DNA of 64,000 nucleotides from an uncultured Mediterranea sp. Lineage in GTDB: Bacteria; Bacteroidota; Bacteroidia; Bacteroidales; Bacteroidaceae. The stretch covers positions 1 to 64,000 of the forward strand of contig CAMACX010000001.1 in the NCBI GenBank assembly GCA_945831575.1, read 5' to 3'. The position numbers were made by a program, and so were the translations under genes. Numbering within the stretch: position 1 is the first letter of the stretch; every line of letters begins with the position of its first letter. Below the pieces are notes generated by a model. The model had not been told where the DNA came from. It saw only the letters and a list, made by a program, of their open reading frames with translations, and made no database searches. Positions 51,947 through 60,917 of this stretch are shown here, piece by piece.

Positions 51947-54527
51947 ATCTATTCTGCAACCGAACATTGATGACTAGACGGCCCTGTATTGGCATCTGCT
52001 CCAGCTTGTATTGACCACCACCGATGGTCAAAGTATCTGTAGAGAGTGCTTTAATGACGTACGCGCCCTGGGCATCGGTAATCACCTCCCGCTTGCCAGC
52101 CTTGACCGTTACGCCCGACAACTGATTGGCCTGCACATCGTGCACGGTACCCTTAACCGTGATGGGGACAGATGCCACGTCGCGCTTGCCTTCTGCCTCA
52201 TCAGCCAGCTCTCTCCGCATAGGAATGAGATGCTCCTGGTCGCGACAGACGGTAATCATCCGCTGAATGCGGATATCATCGGAGGCAGGACCTATCTGCA
52301 GCTCAAATGCGCCAGGTTCTACTACCTGCTTCATCTCCTTGTTGAAGAGAGCCAATTCAGCTACGGGAATCTGGATGGTCACCTCCTTGGTATCACCCTG
52401 CTTAATCAGTACCTTCTTGAAGCCTTTCAACTCCTTTACAGGCGTAACCACGCTCGACACCACATCGCGCACATAGACTTGCGGAACCTCCATGCCGTCG
52501 CGGTTGCCCACGTTGCGGATAGAGACTGTTACCTCGATGGTATCACCCATGCTGTAATCCTCCTTCTGCGTAGTAGCCGAGAGATACTCAAACTCGGTGT
52601 AGCTCAATCCATGGCCAAAAGCCCAAAGAGCCTGCGGTGAAGAGAATACATAGTCCTTGCCGGGCTTGTTTGGCTTACCGGGACGGCGATAGAAGCCCTT
52701 ATCGGTAGGCAGATAATTGTAGTAGCAAGGCAAGTGACCAACGCTCTGCGGGAATGAGTAATTGAGCTTACCGGAAGGATTAACCTTCCCGAAGAGCATA
52801 TCGGCCAATGCGTGGCCACCCTCTTCACCAGGATACCACTGCACCACAATAGCAGGGATATGCTCCTTCACCCAAGGCATGGCAAAGGGCTTGCCCGAAA
52901 GCAGCACAACAACGACCAGTTTGCCCGTAGCATAAACAGCCTTAATCAACTCCTCCTGTACACCCGTCAAGGTGAGGTCACTCAAGTCGAAACCCTCACC
53001 GCAGGTGGCGTTGCTGTAGTCGCGGGCCAAGGAGGCACTGGCCGAGCCCACCACTACAATGCTGACATCACTCTTACGGGCAGCCTCCACCGCCTTGGCA
53101 AAACCCTCGCGGCTGTCGGTAACCAGGTCGCATCCCTTGGCATAGTTCAGTGTGATGCGATTGCCCACCTGCTCCTTCAGGGCCTGAAGCAGCGTAATGC
53201 CATCCTTGTTGTCGCGGCTCCAGGTATAGTCACCAAACTGCACCTGATCAGCATTAGGGCCTATCACGGCGATGGACTTCAGGCGATCAGCCTGCAGAGG
53301 AAGTGTCTGACCTTCATTCTGAAGCAAAATGATAGACTCCTCAGCTATCTGGCGCGCCAAGGCGATATGTTCCGGCGTATGGACATGCTGCTCGTATGAT
53401 TCTTCCTCAGGCAAGGGGCGTTCAAAAAGTCCCATGCTGAACTTGGCCGTCAGAATACGGCTCACGGCCTGGTCGATGTACTTCTCGTCCAACTCACCCC
53501 GTTCTACCAACTGCTGCAGTTCCTCGTAGCAATCGTCCGATGCCTCGGCATCGAGTCCAGCAGTCAAGGCCTGCATAGCAGCCTCCGCCCCATTCTGCGC
53601 CGTGTGGTGGAAGTAATCCAGCATGCCGATAGAGCCCCAGTCCGAATAGATGTAGCCCTTGAAGCCCCACTCATCGCGCAGCAGCTCGGTCATCAGGTAG
53701 TGAGAGCCGGAGTTGGGTTCGTTGTTCCACGAGTTGTACGAGGACATGACAGCCCAGGGATGGGCCTCCTTAATCACGGTCTCAAACGTCTTAAGGTAGA
53801 TGGAGCGCAGCTCACGCTGTCCACATGCTACCGAGGCCAGATTGAGTCCACCCTGCGGCGTGCCGTGTGCACCAAAGTGCTTGACCATAGGTGAGATACC
53901 GTGGTCCAAATAGCCTTTGACTTGCGCTACCCCCATACGCGAGATGAGGAAAGGGTCTTCGCCAAAACACTCCTCCACACGTCCCCAGCGTAGGTCACGA
54001 CATACGTCAATGACCGGTGTCAGCGATTGAGAGATACCCTGTGCCAACAACTCGGCAGAGATGGCTGAAGTCATCTGATAAGCCAGGTCGGGATTGAAGG
54101 TACTAGCCAACGCAATGGCCTGAGGGAAAATCGTGGAGCCATCGTGCACCGAGCCATGAAGCGACTCCGTCACAGCAAACAGGGGAATGCCCAGCCGGGT
54201 CTTCTCCTGCATATAGCGCTGGGCAGCAGTCATCAGTGCAAGGCACTCCTTGCCCGAGAGAGTGAGTCCCTCGATGAATCCATAACACTTGCCTTCAATC
54301 ATTTTGTCCAGTTTGGCCTCATCGACCTTCCCATCGGTCAAGATGGAGTAGGCGTGAATATGCCGCATCTGGGCAATCTTCTCCTCCAGGCTCATGCAGC
54401 TGAGCAGGTCCTTGACCCGCACCTCCACAGGCTGCGAGGCATCTTTGTACTTTGGTTGGCGTTCCGTCTGCCGACAGGCAGAGCAGAGGAAGGCTGTCAC
54501 AAACAGCAAACAGAATATTCTTCTCAT
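51945..54527 (-). CDS. glycoside hydrolase family 3 beta-glucosidase-type lipoprotein
   Basis: An 860-residue lipoprotein (lipobox LCSAC, Cys18). The GH3 N-terminal TIM barrel (about 30-360) has the family's KHFGAHGTPQGG region and the nucleophile Asp296 in YIYSDWGSIGML. The alpha/beta sandwich (about 385-600) and a fibronectin III-like domain (about 650-725) follow. The last 80 residues form a CarboxypepD_reg-like beta domain (VKGTVHDVQANQLSGVTVKA), an extra not found in minimal GH3 enzymes. It should remove terminal beta-linked glucose or xylose in the periplasm or at the outer membrane. It is not part of a recognisable PUL here. Confidence 0.9.
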   Translation of the reverse strand: MRRIFCLLFVTAFLCSACRQTERQPKYKDASQPVEVRVKDLLSCMSLEEKIAQMRHIHAYSILTDGKVDEAKLDKMIEGKCYGFIEGLTLSGKECLALMTAAQRYMQEKTRLGIPLFAVTESLHGSVHDGSTIFPQAIALASTFNPDLAYQMTSAISAELLAQGISQSLTPVIDVCRDLRWGRVEECFGEDPFLISRMGVAQVKGYLDHGISPMVKHFGAHGTPQGGLNLASVACGQRELRSIYLKTFETVIKEAHPWAVMSSYNSWNNEPNSGSHYLMTELLRDEWGFKGYIYSDWGSIGMLDYFHHTAQNGAEAAMQALTAGLDAEASDDCYEELQQLVERGELDEKYIDQAVSRILTAKFSMGLFERPLPEEESYEQHVHTPEHIALARQIAEESIILLQNEGQTLPLQADRLKSIAVIGPNADQVQFGDYTWSRDNKDGITLLQALKEQVGNRITLNYAKGCDLVTDSREGFAKAVEAARKSDVSIVVVGSASASLARDYSNATCGEGFDLSDLTLTGVQEELIKAVYATGKLVVVVLLSGKPFAMPWVKEHIPAIVVQWYPGEEGGHALADMLFGKVNPSGKLNYSFPQSVGHLPCYYNYLPTDKGFYRRPGKPNKPGKDYVFSSPQALWAFGHGLSYTEFEYLSATTQKEDYSMGDTIEVTVSIRNVGNRDGMEVPQVYVRDVVSSVVTPVKELKGFKKVLIKQGDTKEVTIQIPVAELALFNKEMKQVVEPGAFELQIGPASDDIRIQRMITVCRDQEHLIPMRRELADEAEGKRDVASVPITVKGTVHDVQANQLSGVTVKAGKREVITDAQGAYVIKALSTDTLTIGGGQYKLEQMPIQGRLVINVRLQNR

Positions 54528-54570
54528 GATAGGTAGGTTTTAAAATGCACACTATTTTGCTAATTCGGGG

Positions 54571-54599
54571 CAAAAATAAGAAAAAAATCGCTACTTTTG
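54571..54599. promoter_or_regulatory. -7 elements for the GH3 and GT2 genes
   Basis: TATTTTTG on the - strand (54571-54578) is 44 nt before the GH3 start. TACTTTTG on the + strand (54592-54599) is 32 nt before the glycosyltransferase start. No well-spaced TTTG was found for either. Confidence 0.45.
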
Positions 54600-54630
54600 C
54601 ATTCAAGAAAGCATTTATCAGAGAAGAAGC

Positions 54631-55623
54631 ATGAAATATTCGTTCATCATACCGGTCTATAACCGTCCCGATGAGGTGGAGGAGCTACTCGGAAGCCTCA
54701 CCACCCAGCGCGTCAAGCCCCACGAGGTGATACTCGTGGAGGATGGTTCCACCCTGCCTTGCGAGGCGGTGACCCGGCGCTATGCCGCACAGCTGCCCAT
54801 CCATTACTACGTGAAGCCCAATGGGGGGCCAGGTCCCGCACGCAACTACGGAGCTGCACGAGCCACCGGTGACTACCTGATTATCCTCGACTCAGACTGC
54901 CTGCTCCCCACAGACTACCTGGAGGCTGTTGACCGTGAGCTGCAGCGCGAGCCTGCTGATGCCTTCGGCGGTCCTGACCGCGCCCACCCCTCCTTCACCC
55001 CCCTGCAGAAGGCTATCAACTACAGCATGACCTCCTTCTTTACCACAGGAGGCATCCGGGGCGGCAAGAAGAAGCTGGACAAATTCTATCCCCGCAGCTT
55101 CAACATGGGGATGCGCCGTGAGGTCTATAAAGCCCTGGGTGGTTTCTCACCCATGCGCTTTGGCGAAGACATTGACCTAAGCATCCGGTTGTTCAAGGGC
55201 GGCTACCGCTGCCGGCTATTCCCCGAGGCCTGGGTATGGCATAAGCGACGTACCGACCTGAAGAAATTCTTCAAACAGGTACACAACTCGGGCATGGCCC
55301 GCATCAACCTCCATAAGCGCCACCCCGGGTCCATGAAGCTGGTGCATCTGCTGCCCATGCTCTTCACCCTGGGTACGGCTGGCTGTCTGCTTTGTGCCCT
55401 GTGGTGTCCGTGGTGCCTGCTGCCCCTGCTGCTCTATGCACTCATGGTGGGGACGGATGCAGCCATCAGCAACAAGAGCCTGCGCATCGGCCTGCTGAGC
55501 ATTGCTGCAGCCTACGTGCAGCTACTCGGTTACGGTACGGGATTCCTGCGTGCCTGGTGGAGCCGCTGCGTGATGGGACGGCAAGACGAGGTGGAAGCTT
55601 TCAAGACAAATTTCTATAAATAA
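54631..55623 (+). CDS. family 2 glycosyltransferase, membrane-anchored
   Basis: A 330-residue GT-A fold enzyme. SFIIPVYNRPDEVEELLGSL opens the nucleotide-sugar domain, VEDGSTLP follows, and YLIILDSDCLLPTDYLEAVD provides the DxD-type metal site (DSD near residue 90). RFGEDIDLSIRLFKGGYRCR is the acceptor/base region. Two hydrophobic segments (about 240-265 and 285-305) anchor it in the inner membrane. Donor and acceptor sugars are unknown. It starts a + strand run with radC, 16 nt downstream. Confidence 0.88.
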   Translation: MKYSFIIPVYNRPDEVEELLGSLTTQRVKPHEVILVEDGSTLPCEAVTRRYAAQLPIHYYVKPNGGPGPARNYGAARATGDYLIILDSDCLLPTDYLEAVDRELQREPADAFGGPDRAHPSFTPLQKAINYSMTSFFTTGGIRGGKKKLDKFYPRSFNMGMRREVYKALGGFSPMRFGEDIDLSIRLFKGGYRCRLFPEAWVWHKRRTDLKKFFKQVHNSGMARINLHKRHPGSMKLVHLLPMLFTLGTAGCLLCALWCPWCLLPLLLYALMVGTDAAISNKSLRIGLLSIAAAYVQLLGYGTGFLRAWWSRCVMGRQDEVEAFKTNFYK

Positions 55624-55639
55624 GGTATAGTATAATCAG

Positions 55640-56326
55640 ATGGAAAAATTGACAATACGCCAGTTGGCAGAAGATGACCGACCCCGCGAGAAGATGATGC
55701 TCAAAGGGGCCAAAGCGCTGAGTGATGCAGAGCTGATAGCCATCCTTATCGGAAGCGGCAACAAGGAGGAGAGTGCCGTAACCCTGGCCCAGCGGATGCT
55801 CTCCTCCTGTGGGGGTGACCTGAGCCAACTCAGCAAATGGGAAATAGAGGAATACTCCCGCTTCAAGGGAATGGGTCCAGCCAAGAGCCTGACTGTAATG
55901 GCCGCGCTGGAACTGGGCCGCCGACGCAAACTGCAGGAGCGCATGGAGCGTCCCCTCATCACCTCATCCGTAGATATCTACGAGCTCTTTCACCCCTTGC
56001 TGTGCGACCTGCCCACCGAGGAGTTCTGGGTGCTGCTGCTCAACCGCTCCAACCGCGTCATCGGCAAGGAGCGCATCAGCAGTGGTGGCATCGACCAGAC
56101 CACGGCCGACGTGCGCACCATTCTGCGTGAAGCCCTGCTCGCTCGTGCCACACAGATAGCCGTCATCCACAACCACCCTTCGGGCAATGCACGCCCCTCA
56201 CAGGAGGACCGCCGCATCACCGAGCGCATCAAGGAGGCCGGACGCATCATGAACATCCACCTGACCGACCATCTGATCGTGTGCGACGGACGCTACTTCA
56301 GTTTCAACGACGAAGGCATCTTATGA
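55640..56326 (+). CDS. radC: RadC family JAB-domain protein
   Basis: A 228-residue protein with an N-terminal helix-hairpin-helix-like region (about 1-100, KMMLKGAKALSDAELIAILI) and a C-terminal JAB/MPN metalloprotease-like domain. The zinc motif is IAVIHNHPSGNARPSQEDRR (HxHPSG...S..D). Despite the name, a role in repair is doubtful, and the domain may be a peptidase or nuclease. It lies 16 nt downstream of the glycosyltransferase gene. Length matches the family. Confidence 0.93.
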   Translation: MEKLTIRQLAEDDRPREKMMLKGAKALSDAELIAILIGSGNKEESAVTLAQRMLSSCGGDLSQLSKWEIEEYSRFKGMGPAKSLTVMAALELGRRRKLQERMERPLITSSVDIYELFHPLLCDLPTEEFWVLLLNRSNRVIGKERISSGGIDQTTADVRTILREALLARATQIAVIHNHPSGNARPSQEDRRITERIKEAGRIMNIHLTDHLIVCDGRYFSFNDEGIL

Positions 56327-56346
56327 AGGGCTATTGACGCATAAAA

Positions 56347-56378
56347 TTTGGTAATCTCATCAGAAAGATGTAGTTTTG
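56347..56378 (+). promoter_or_regulatory. promoter of the MIP18/SufT-like gene
   Basis: TTTG at 56347-56350, a 20-nt spacer and TAGTTTTG at 56371-56378, an ideal match. RNA would start about 25 nt before the ATG at 56409. Confidence 0.7.
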
Positions 56379-56408
56379 CAGCTCAAAAACAGAGAACATA
56401 TCACACCT

Positions 56409-56720
56409 ATGACAACGTACGAATTAGAAGAGAAAATCGTAGCCATGCTCAAGACGGTCTATGACCCCGAGATACCGGTCAACGTCTATGACCTGGGACT
56501 CATCTACAAGATTGACGTAGCCGACAGCGGCGACGTGACCATCGACATGACCCTGACTGCCCCCAACTGCCCCGCAGCCGACTTCATCATGGAGGATGTG
56601 CGGCAGAAGATTGAGTCCATCGAGGGAGTGGGCAACGCCACAGTCAACCTCGTATTCGAGCCCGAATGGGACAAAGACATGATGACCGAGGAGGCCAAAC
56701 TCGAACTCGGCTTCCTCTAA
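56409..56720 (+). CDS. MIP18/DUF59 family iron-sulfur assembly protein (SufT-like)
   Basis: A 103-residue DUF59 protein from the ATG at 56409. The core TVYDPEIPVNVYDLGLIYKI (about 15-34) is the family signature, and MTLTAPNCPAADFIMEDVRQ (about 48-67) supplies the conserved cysteine in the loop. Members help mature Fe-S proteins, or fuse to Mrp-type carriers. No SUF genes lie nearby. It has its own well-formed promoter and is followed after 32 nt by the LpxH-type gene, which may share its transcript. Confidence 0.9.
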   Translation: MTTYELEEKIVAMLKTVYDPEIPVNVYDLGLIYKIDVADSGDVTIDMTLTAPNCPAADFIMEDVRQKIESIEGVGNATVNLVFEPEWDKDMMTEEAKLELGFL

Positions 56721-56752
56721 ACAATCACCCACTCCCCCAACCTCCGCAGCGT

Positions 56753-57517
56753 ATGAAAAACGTCTATTTCCTCTCCGATGCCCACCTAGGCTCCCGAGCC
56801 ATAGCACACAGCCGCACCCAGGAGCGGCGACTGGTCAACTTCCTGGACAGCATCAAGCAGAAGGCGGCAGCCGTCTATCTGCTGGGTGACATGTTTGACT
56901 TCTGGTATGAATTTCGCCTCGTCGTGCCCAAAGGCTACACCCGCTTCCTTGGCAAACTCTCAGAGCTGACCGACCTCGGTGTGGAGGTACACTTCTTTAC
57001 GGGTAACCATGACATCTGGTGTGGCGACTACCTGGAGAAGGAGTGCGGTGTCATCCTCCACCGCCAACCCCTCACTACGGAAATCTACGGCAGGACCTTC
57101 TATCTGGCCCACGGCGATGGGCTAGGTGATCCGGACCGGAAATTCAAACTGCTACGCGCCATGTTCCACAGCCGCACGTTGCAGACCCTCTTCTCCGCCA
57201 TACACCCCCGCTGGAGCGTAGAGCTGGGCCTTAGCTGGGCCAAGCACAGCCGCCTAAAGCGCGTGGATGGCCGCGAACCCGACTACATGGGAGAACAACA
57301 GGAACCGCTCGTCCTCTTCACCAAGCAGTACATGAAGAGCCATCCCGACATCAACTTCTTCATCTACGGCCACCGTCACATAGAGCTCGACCTGCTACTC
57401 ACCTCACAGACCCGTATGATGATATTGGGTGACTGGATCCACAGCTTCACTTACGCCGTATTTGATGGCGAGCATCTCTTCCTTGAGAACTTTATCGAAG
57501 GCGAGACTGAGCTGTAG
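56753..57517 (+). CDS. UDP-2,3-diacylglucosamine hydrolase (LpxH-type)
   Basis: A calcineurin-like phosphoesterase of 254 residues from the ATG at 56753. It probably cleaves UDP-diacylglucosamine to lipid X in lipid A synthesis at the inner membrane. Metal-binding blocks are FLSDAHLGS (about 5-13), LLGDMFDFWYE (about 43-53), FTGNHDIWCGDYL (about 81-93), and GHRHIELDLLL (about 207-217). The length and motif spacing match the LpxH/LpxG class rather than a general phosphatase. It is located directly after the MIP18-like gene. Confidence 0.87.
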   Translation: MKNVYFLSDAHLGSRAIAHSRTQERRLVNFLDSIKQKAAAVYLLGDMFDFWYEFRLVVPKGYTRFLGKLSELTDLGVEVHFFTGNHDIWCGDYLEKECGVILHRQPLTTEIYGRTFYLAHGDGLGDPDRKFKLLRAMFHSRTLQTLFSAIHPRWSVELGLSWAKHSRLKRVDGREPDYMGEQQEPLVLFTKQYMKSHPDINFFIYGHRHIELDLLLTSQTRMMILGDWIHSFTYAVFDGEHLFLENFIEGETEL

Positions 57518-57565
57518 TGTGGTAGCAGGCCGAGCTTGACCTATACTGATTGTATTTAGTGACTT

Positions 57566-58708
57566 TTATTGCATATAGTGACGAATATACTCCTTGCGCT
57601 TGTTGGGCTTCGCTTGCAGGTACTTGGAGCCAATCTCGTTAACCTGCTCCACGCGGTTCATCGTGTTGTCAATAAACTGCCGGAGCTGGGCAAAGTTGGC
57701 TTTATAGATATCGGGGATCTCGGTTACACTACGCAACAGCGCATCTGACTCCTTGATACTGCTGCTGCACTCCTCCATCAAGTCCTTGATGTCTTCGTCG
57801 GTCATGCTCTTGAAGCCGGCCTTAATCTTGCGGGCCATCTCGCGACGCTTGTCCTCAGCCAGATTCTGCAGACGCATGGATTCATAGAAGGTGGCACGTA
57901 CCTGATTGCAGATATAAATCTTCAAGTTAGACTCCGACAACTCCAGGAAGTAGTCAATCAGGCGGTTGGGCGCACCGTTAGTACGTACACGCTGGATGCT
58001 ACGCCGCAGCTGGTCGATAGGAGCCTGTCTGGAATAGATCAGGATGGAGTCGTTGAAGTTATACTGCTGTCGTGCAGCCTGAACTTTTTCACCGTTGTCA
58101 AACGTCTGGTAATAGAGCGGCTGGGGCAGCGCCTGGAAGATAGGGTCAAAAGGCATGTGGTTGCGCACAAACACCTGGGGTGCCATGCGGTAATAGACCT
58201 TCCTCGGGTCGGACACGAAGCGCTGGTTCTCCGTATAGCCCATGTCGAAAGTGGGATCGTAGCAGTACCACTCACTGCCCACCTTGGCAATACACCAGGA
58301 GTGAGGATAGGGACTGATGACATTGCTTGACCTCGTGTAGCCATTCACCATGAAGACAGGTATGCAGAGCGCATTAGCCACGCGCTCGAAGAGCAGGGCA
58401 AACTGACGACACACTCCCTCACGCAGACGTAGGGTAGTACGTATCTCCTTCTCCTCATCGGGAGCCTCGTTCTTGGATTGGAACGTGATATAGACATTGT
58501 AGGACATGTTGTGGGTAATCCACTCATAGAGTGCCTCCAGCTTCTGATCATCGTTGGCATAGTTCATGTCCAGGTAGAGGGCCAACGAGTCGGGCGAATA
58601 GGTGTATTCCTTGGGAATGTTGGGTCCGCCCTTAGTATCCGTAGTATCTGCAAGCAGAGGAGCTGCCAACGAGAGCAGCACGAGAACAATGGATAGATAT
58701 TTTTTCAT
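57566..58708 (-). CDS. secreted transglutaminase-like protein
   Basis: A 380-residue protein from the ATG at 58708, with a signal peptide (1-20, ending APLLA). The transglutaminase-like domain keeps the full triad: Cys100 in REGVCRQFA, His136 in PHSWCIAKV and Asp151 in CYDPTFDMGY. In Bacteroidetes such domains are often peptidases of the periplasm or cell surface. The C-terminal 200 residues are mostly helical with no known domain. It is the last gene of a four-gene secreted-protein operon, 28 nt after its neighbour. The substrate is unknown. Confidence 0.82.
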   Translation of the reverse strand: MKKYLSIVLVLLSLAAPLLADTTDTKGGPNIPKEYTYSPDSLALYLDMNYANDDQKLEALYEWITHNMSYNVYITFQSKNEAPDEEKEIRTTLRLREGVCRQFALLFERVANALCIPVFMVNGYTRSSNVISPYPHSWCIAKVGSEWYCYDPTFDMGYTENQRFVSDPRKVYYRMAPQVFVRNHMPFDPIFQALPQPLYYQTFDNGEKVQAARQQYNFNDSILIYSRQAPIDQLRRSIQRVRTNGAPNRLIDYFLELSESNLKIYICNQVRATFYESMRLQNLAEDKRREMARKIKAGFKSMTDEDIKDLMEECSSSIKESDALLRSVTEIPDIYKANFAQLRQFIDNTMNRVEQVNEIGSKYLQAKPNKRKEYIRHYMQ

Positions 58709-58736
58709 ACTCAATAATCCTTTAGAAATAAGCAAC

Positions 58737-59900
58737 TTAGAAAATAAGTAACCAGATTACACCATAGCCGATGTAGTTCGTAATCAAATCAGGTTGGTTG
58801 GTCTTGAGGTTGACACGTTCACGGCCACCCTTATTGAGCACGGTCACCAGCTTACCATCCTTGACGATGATGAAATAGACCTTCTCAGGATTACGTAACG
58901 CGCCGAGCTTGCCATACATCACGCGACCATCATCCTTCATGCCATCCAGATAGAGCATCACGCCCTCATAGGTATCCAAACTGAGCAGCGTGGACAGTAC
59001 CTGATAGGTAGCCGGATTGGTGGTATCGAGGGGCGAAGGCTCTTTGGTCAGATTGGGTACTGGAGGAGGAGTCTTGGTCTTCATCTCGGCCATATCCATC
59101 AGTTTGATCATGGTCTCCTTGATTGAAGTATCTACCCGGTACTCACGGTCGGGGGTATTGCCTTGCTGGGCCTGCTTCTGCTCCTCCAGCGGTTTCTGGG
59201 AGAGACCCATGTTGTGTGCCAGTTCAGCCTGTTTCACCGAGTCGGGCTTCTCCTCAGCAGTGGGTACCATCTCCAAGACAGGGGTTGGTTCTGATACAGG
59301 ATCAACCACCTGCACAGAATCTTTGGTGGCTACCGGTTCGGGCTGCGGTACAACGGCCGGGACAGGCTCTGCCGGTTGCTCCACAACGGGCTGCTCCACT
59401 ACAGGTTGTTGCTTGGGTTCTTCCGCAACGGGCAGCTGATTGGGTTGTTCAATGACAGGTTGCCGTTCGGGCTGCTCCACGACTGGTTGTTGCTCAGGTT
59501 GAGCTGCAACAGGCGTAGCATCAGCAGATACCTCTTCAGCACCTTCAGGCTCCACACCGGTAACGAGGCTCATCGGCACATAGACAAACGCCTTATGTAT
59601 CGTACCCATCTGGTAAGTGAGCATCACCCGCTTCTCATCGACAAGCTTGAGAATAGGAGCCTTCTCAGCCTTCTCCTTCCCCATCTCCGAGAGGATGCGG
59701 TTGGCTTCGGTCTGCAGGCCGAGGATAGCCGATTCAGCAGCCTCCTCAGCACTGACTTTACTCATGCCTTCACTATAGACATAGCGTTCGCTCAGTTTCA
59801 CTTCTCTAATCTTGGTGCGCACCGCGCCGGCATCCGGAGCCTGAGCCCAAACGGCCGCACTACAGAGTAGTCCGACCAGTGCAACGATGATATTCTTCAT
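58737..59900 (-). CDS. secreted protein with Pro-Val-Glu-Gln repeat linker, unknown function
   Basis: A 387-residue protein that I do not recognise. It has a signal peptide (1-19, ending AVWAQ) and an N-terminal domain of about 100 residues (VRTKIREVKLSERYVYSEGM...). A low-complexity linker (about 125-195) repeats units such as QPVVEQP and QPVIEQP. A C-terminal domain (about 255-387) follows, with YEGVMLYLDGMKDDGRVMYG and a hydrophobic end, NYIGYGVIWLLIF. The linker could span the periplasm or wall. It lies between the NTF2-like and transglutaminase-like genes (30 and 28 nt gaps). Confidence 0.75.
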   Translation of the reverse strand: MKNIIVALVGLLCSAAVWAQAPDAGAVRTKIREVKLSERYVYSEGMSKVSAEEAAESAILGLQTEANRILSEMGKEKAEKAPILKLVDEKRVMLTYQMGTIHKAFVYVPMSLVTGVEPEGAEEVSADATPVAAQPEQQPVVEQPERQPVIEQPNQLPVAEEPKQQPVVEQPVVEQPAEPVPAVVPQPEPVATKDSVQVVDPVSEPTPVLEMVPTAEEKPDSVKQAELAHNMGLSQKPLEEQKQAQQGNTPDREYRVDTSIKETMIKLMDMAEMKTKTPPPVPNLTKEPSPLDTTNPATYQVLSTLLSLDTYEGVMLYLDGMKDDGRVMYGKLGALRNPEKVYFIIVKDGKLVTVLNKGGRERVNLKTNQPDLITNYIGYGVIWLLIF

Positions 59901-59930
59901 ACATGCAATGTATTAAAGTGTATTAAGGAG

Positions 59931-60917
59931 TTATTTGATATCGAAGTCCATGCAGGTGAATATTTTCTCCTCAGGAAGCTTCTGTGTACCGGCAATATCC
60001 TCATACTCAGGCTGCCAGGTACGGACATGAATCTTTGGGTTCTCGGGGTTGTTGAAGTCCCACAGCAGGAAGACGTAACCCGTGTCGCTATAACCATCTG
60101 AGGTATAGCCCTGCTTGAGCGTCACACCGTAGAAGCCCTTCTTGGCCGGGTGGCGCAGCACCTTCACCTCATCGAAGGTCACGAGGATGCGCTTGTTGCG
60201 CTGGAACACCTTGCCGAGACGCTCCAGGTACTCCTTCTTGCTCTGCTTGGTATAGACCACTTTATCTTTTGGCATCATGCTGTTCATATCAGTAGGCACA
60301 CTGCGGATGACCTTACCCGTAATGATCAAGGCATCATCGCTGAATATCTGGTCTAGGAAGACGAGGTCCTTGGTGTTGTAGGCCGTACGGAACTGTTCCA
60401 CATAGTCGAGGATAATCTGACGATAACGCAGGTCTGTCACGTCGCTGCCCTTCTTGAGCACACGCATATAGAGGTTGTTGTCGATGGCAATGTGGAAATC
60501 CACGATAAGGCCGTTCTTGTCGAACGAGATAACAGACTCCTGATAGACCGGTTCGTCATCTTCACCCTTGGCGAAGAGCGGTACGTTGCGCATCTGAAAG
60601 TTGCCATCGAGGGTCTCCAGACAGCGTTCGATAATCTCCGTCTCATTGCAACGGAAGGGTGAGTTCTCCCACATCGCCTGGATGTTGGCTTTCACGCGAT
60701 CGGTGGCCTGAATACCCTTCAGATTGATTTCTACCTCATCCATGTAGGCCACATTGCATGAATCGAGCAATGCACTGATGTTGCGTTGGGCCGCCTCCTT
60801 GAGCGCGGCATTTGGGGTACCGGTGAGGATGACCTCGGTGCTGTATTGGGCAAAAGCACCCACCGAGAGGAACACCATCAACAGGGTTCCCACTGTTTTT
60901 CTTAGCATATTGTTCAT
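59931..60917 (-). CDS. secreted protein with NTF2-like C-terminal domain
   Basis: A 328-residue protein with a signal peptide (about 1-23, ending GAFAQ). The N-terminal half (about 25-160) contains a helix-strand region of unknown family. A segment from about 165 (IILDYVEQFRTAYNTKDLVF then LDQIFSDDALIITG) has the look of an NTF2/SnoaL-like fold, ending in VRTWQPEYEDIAG. Catalytic residues cannot be assigned. Its ATG overlaps the stop of the preceding gene by 4 nt, so the two are translationally coupled. Confidence 0.75.
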   Translation of the reverse strand: MNNMLRKTVGTLLMVFLSVGAFAQYSTEVILTGTPNAALKEAAQRNISALLDSCNVAYMDEVEINLKGIQATDRVKANIQAMWENSPFRCNETEIIERCLETLDGNFQMRNVPLFAKGEDDEPVYQESVISFDKNGLIVDFHIAIDNNLYMRVLKKGSDVTDLRYRQIILDYVEQFRTAYNTKDLVFLDQIFSDDALIITGKVIRSVPTDMNSMMPKDKVVYTKQSKKEYLERLGKVFQRNKRILVTFDEVKVLRHPAKKGFYGVTLKQGYTSDGYSDTGYVFLLWDFNNPENPKIHVRTWQPEYEDIAGTQKLPEEKIFTCMDFDIK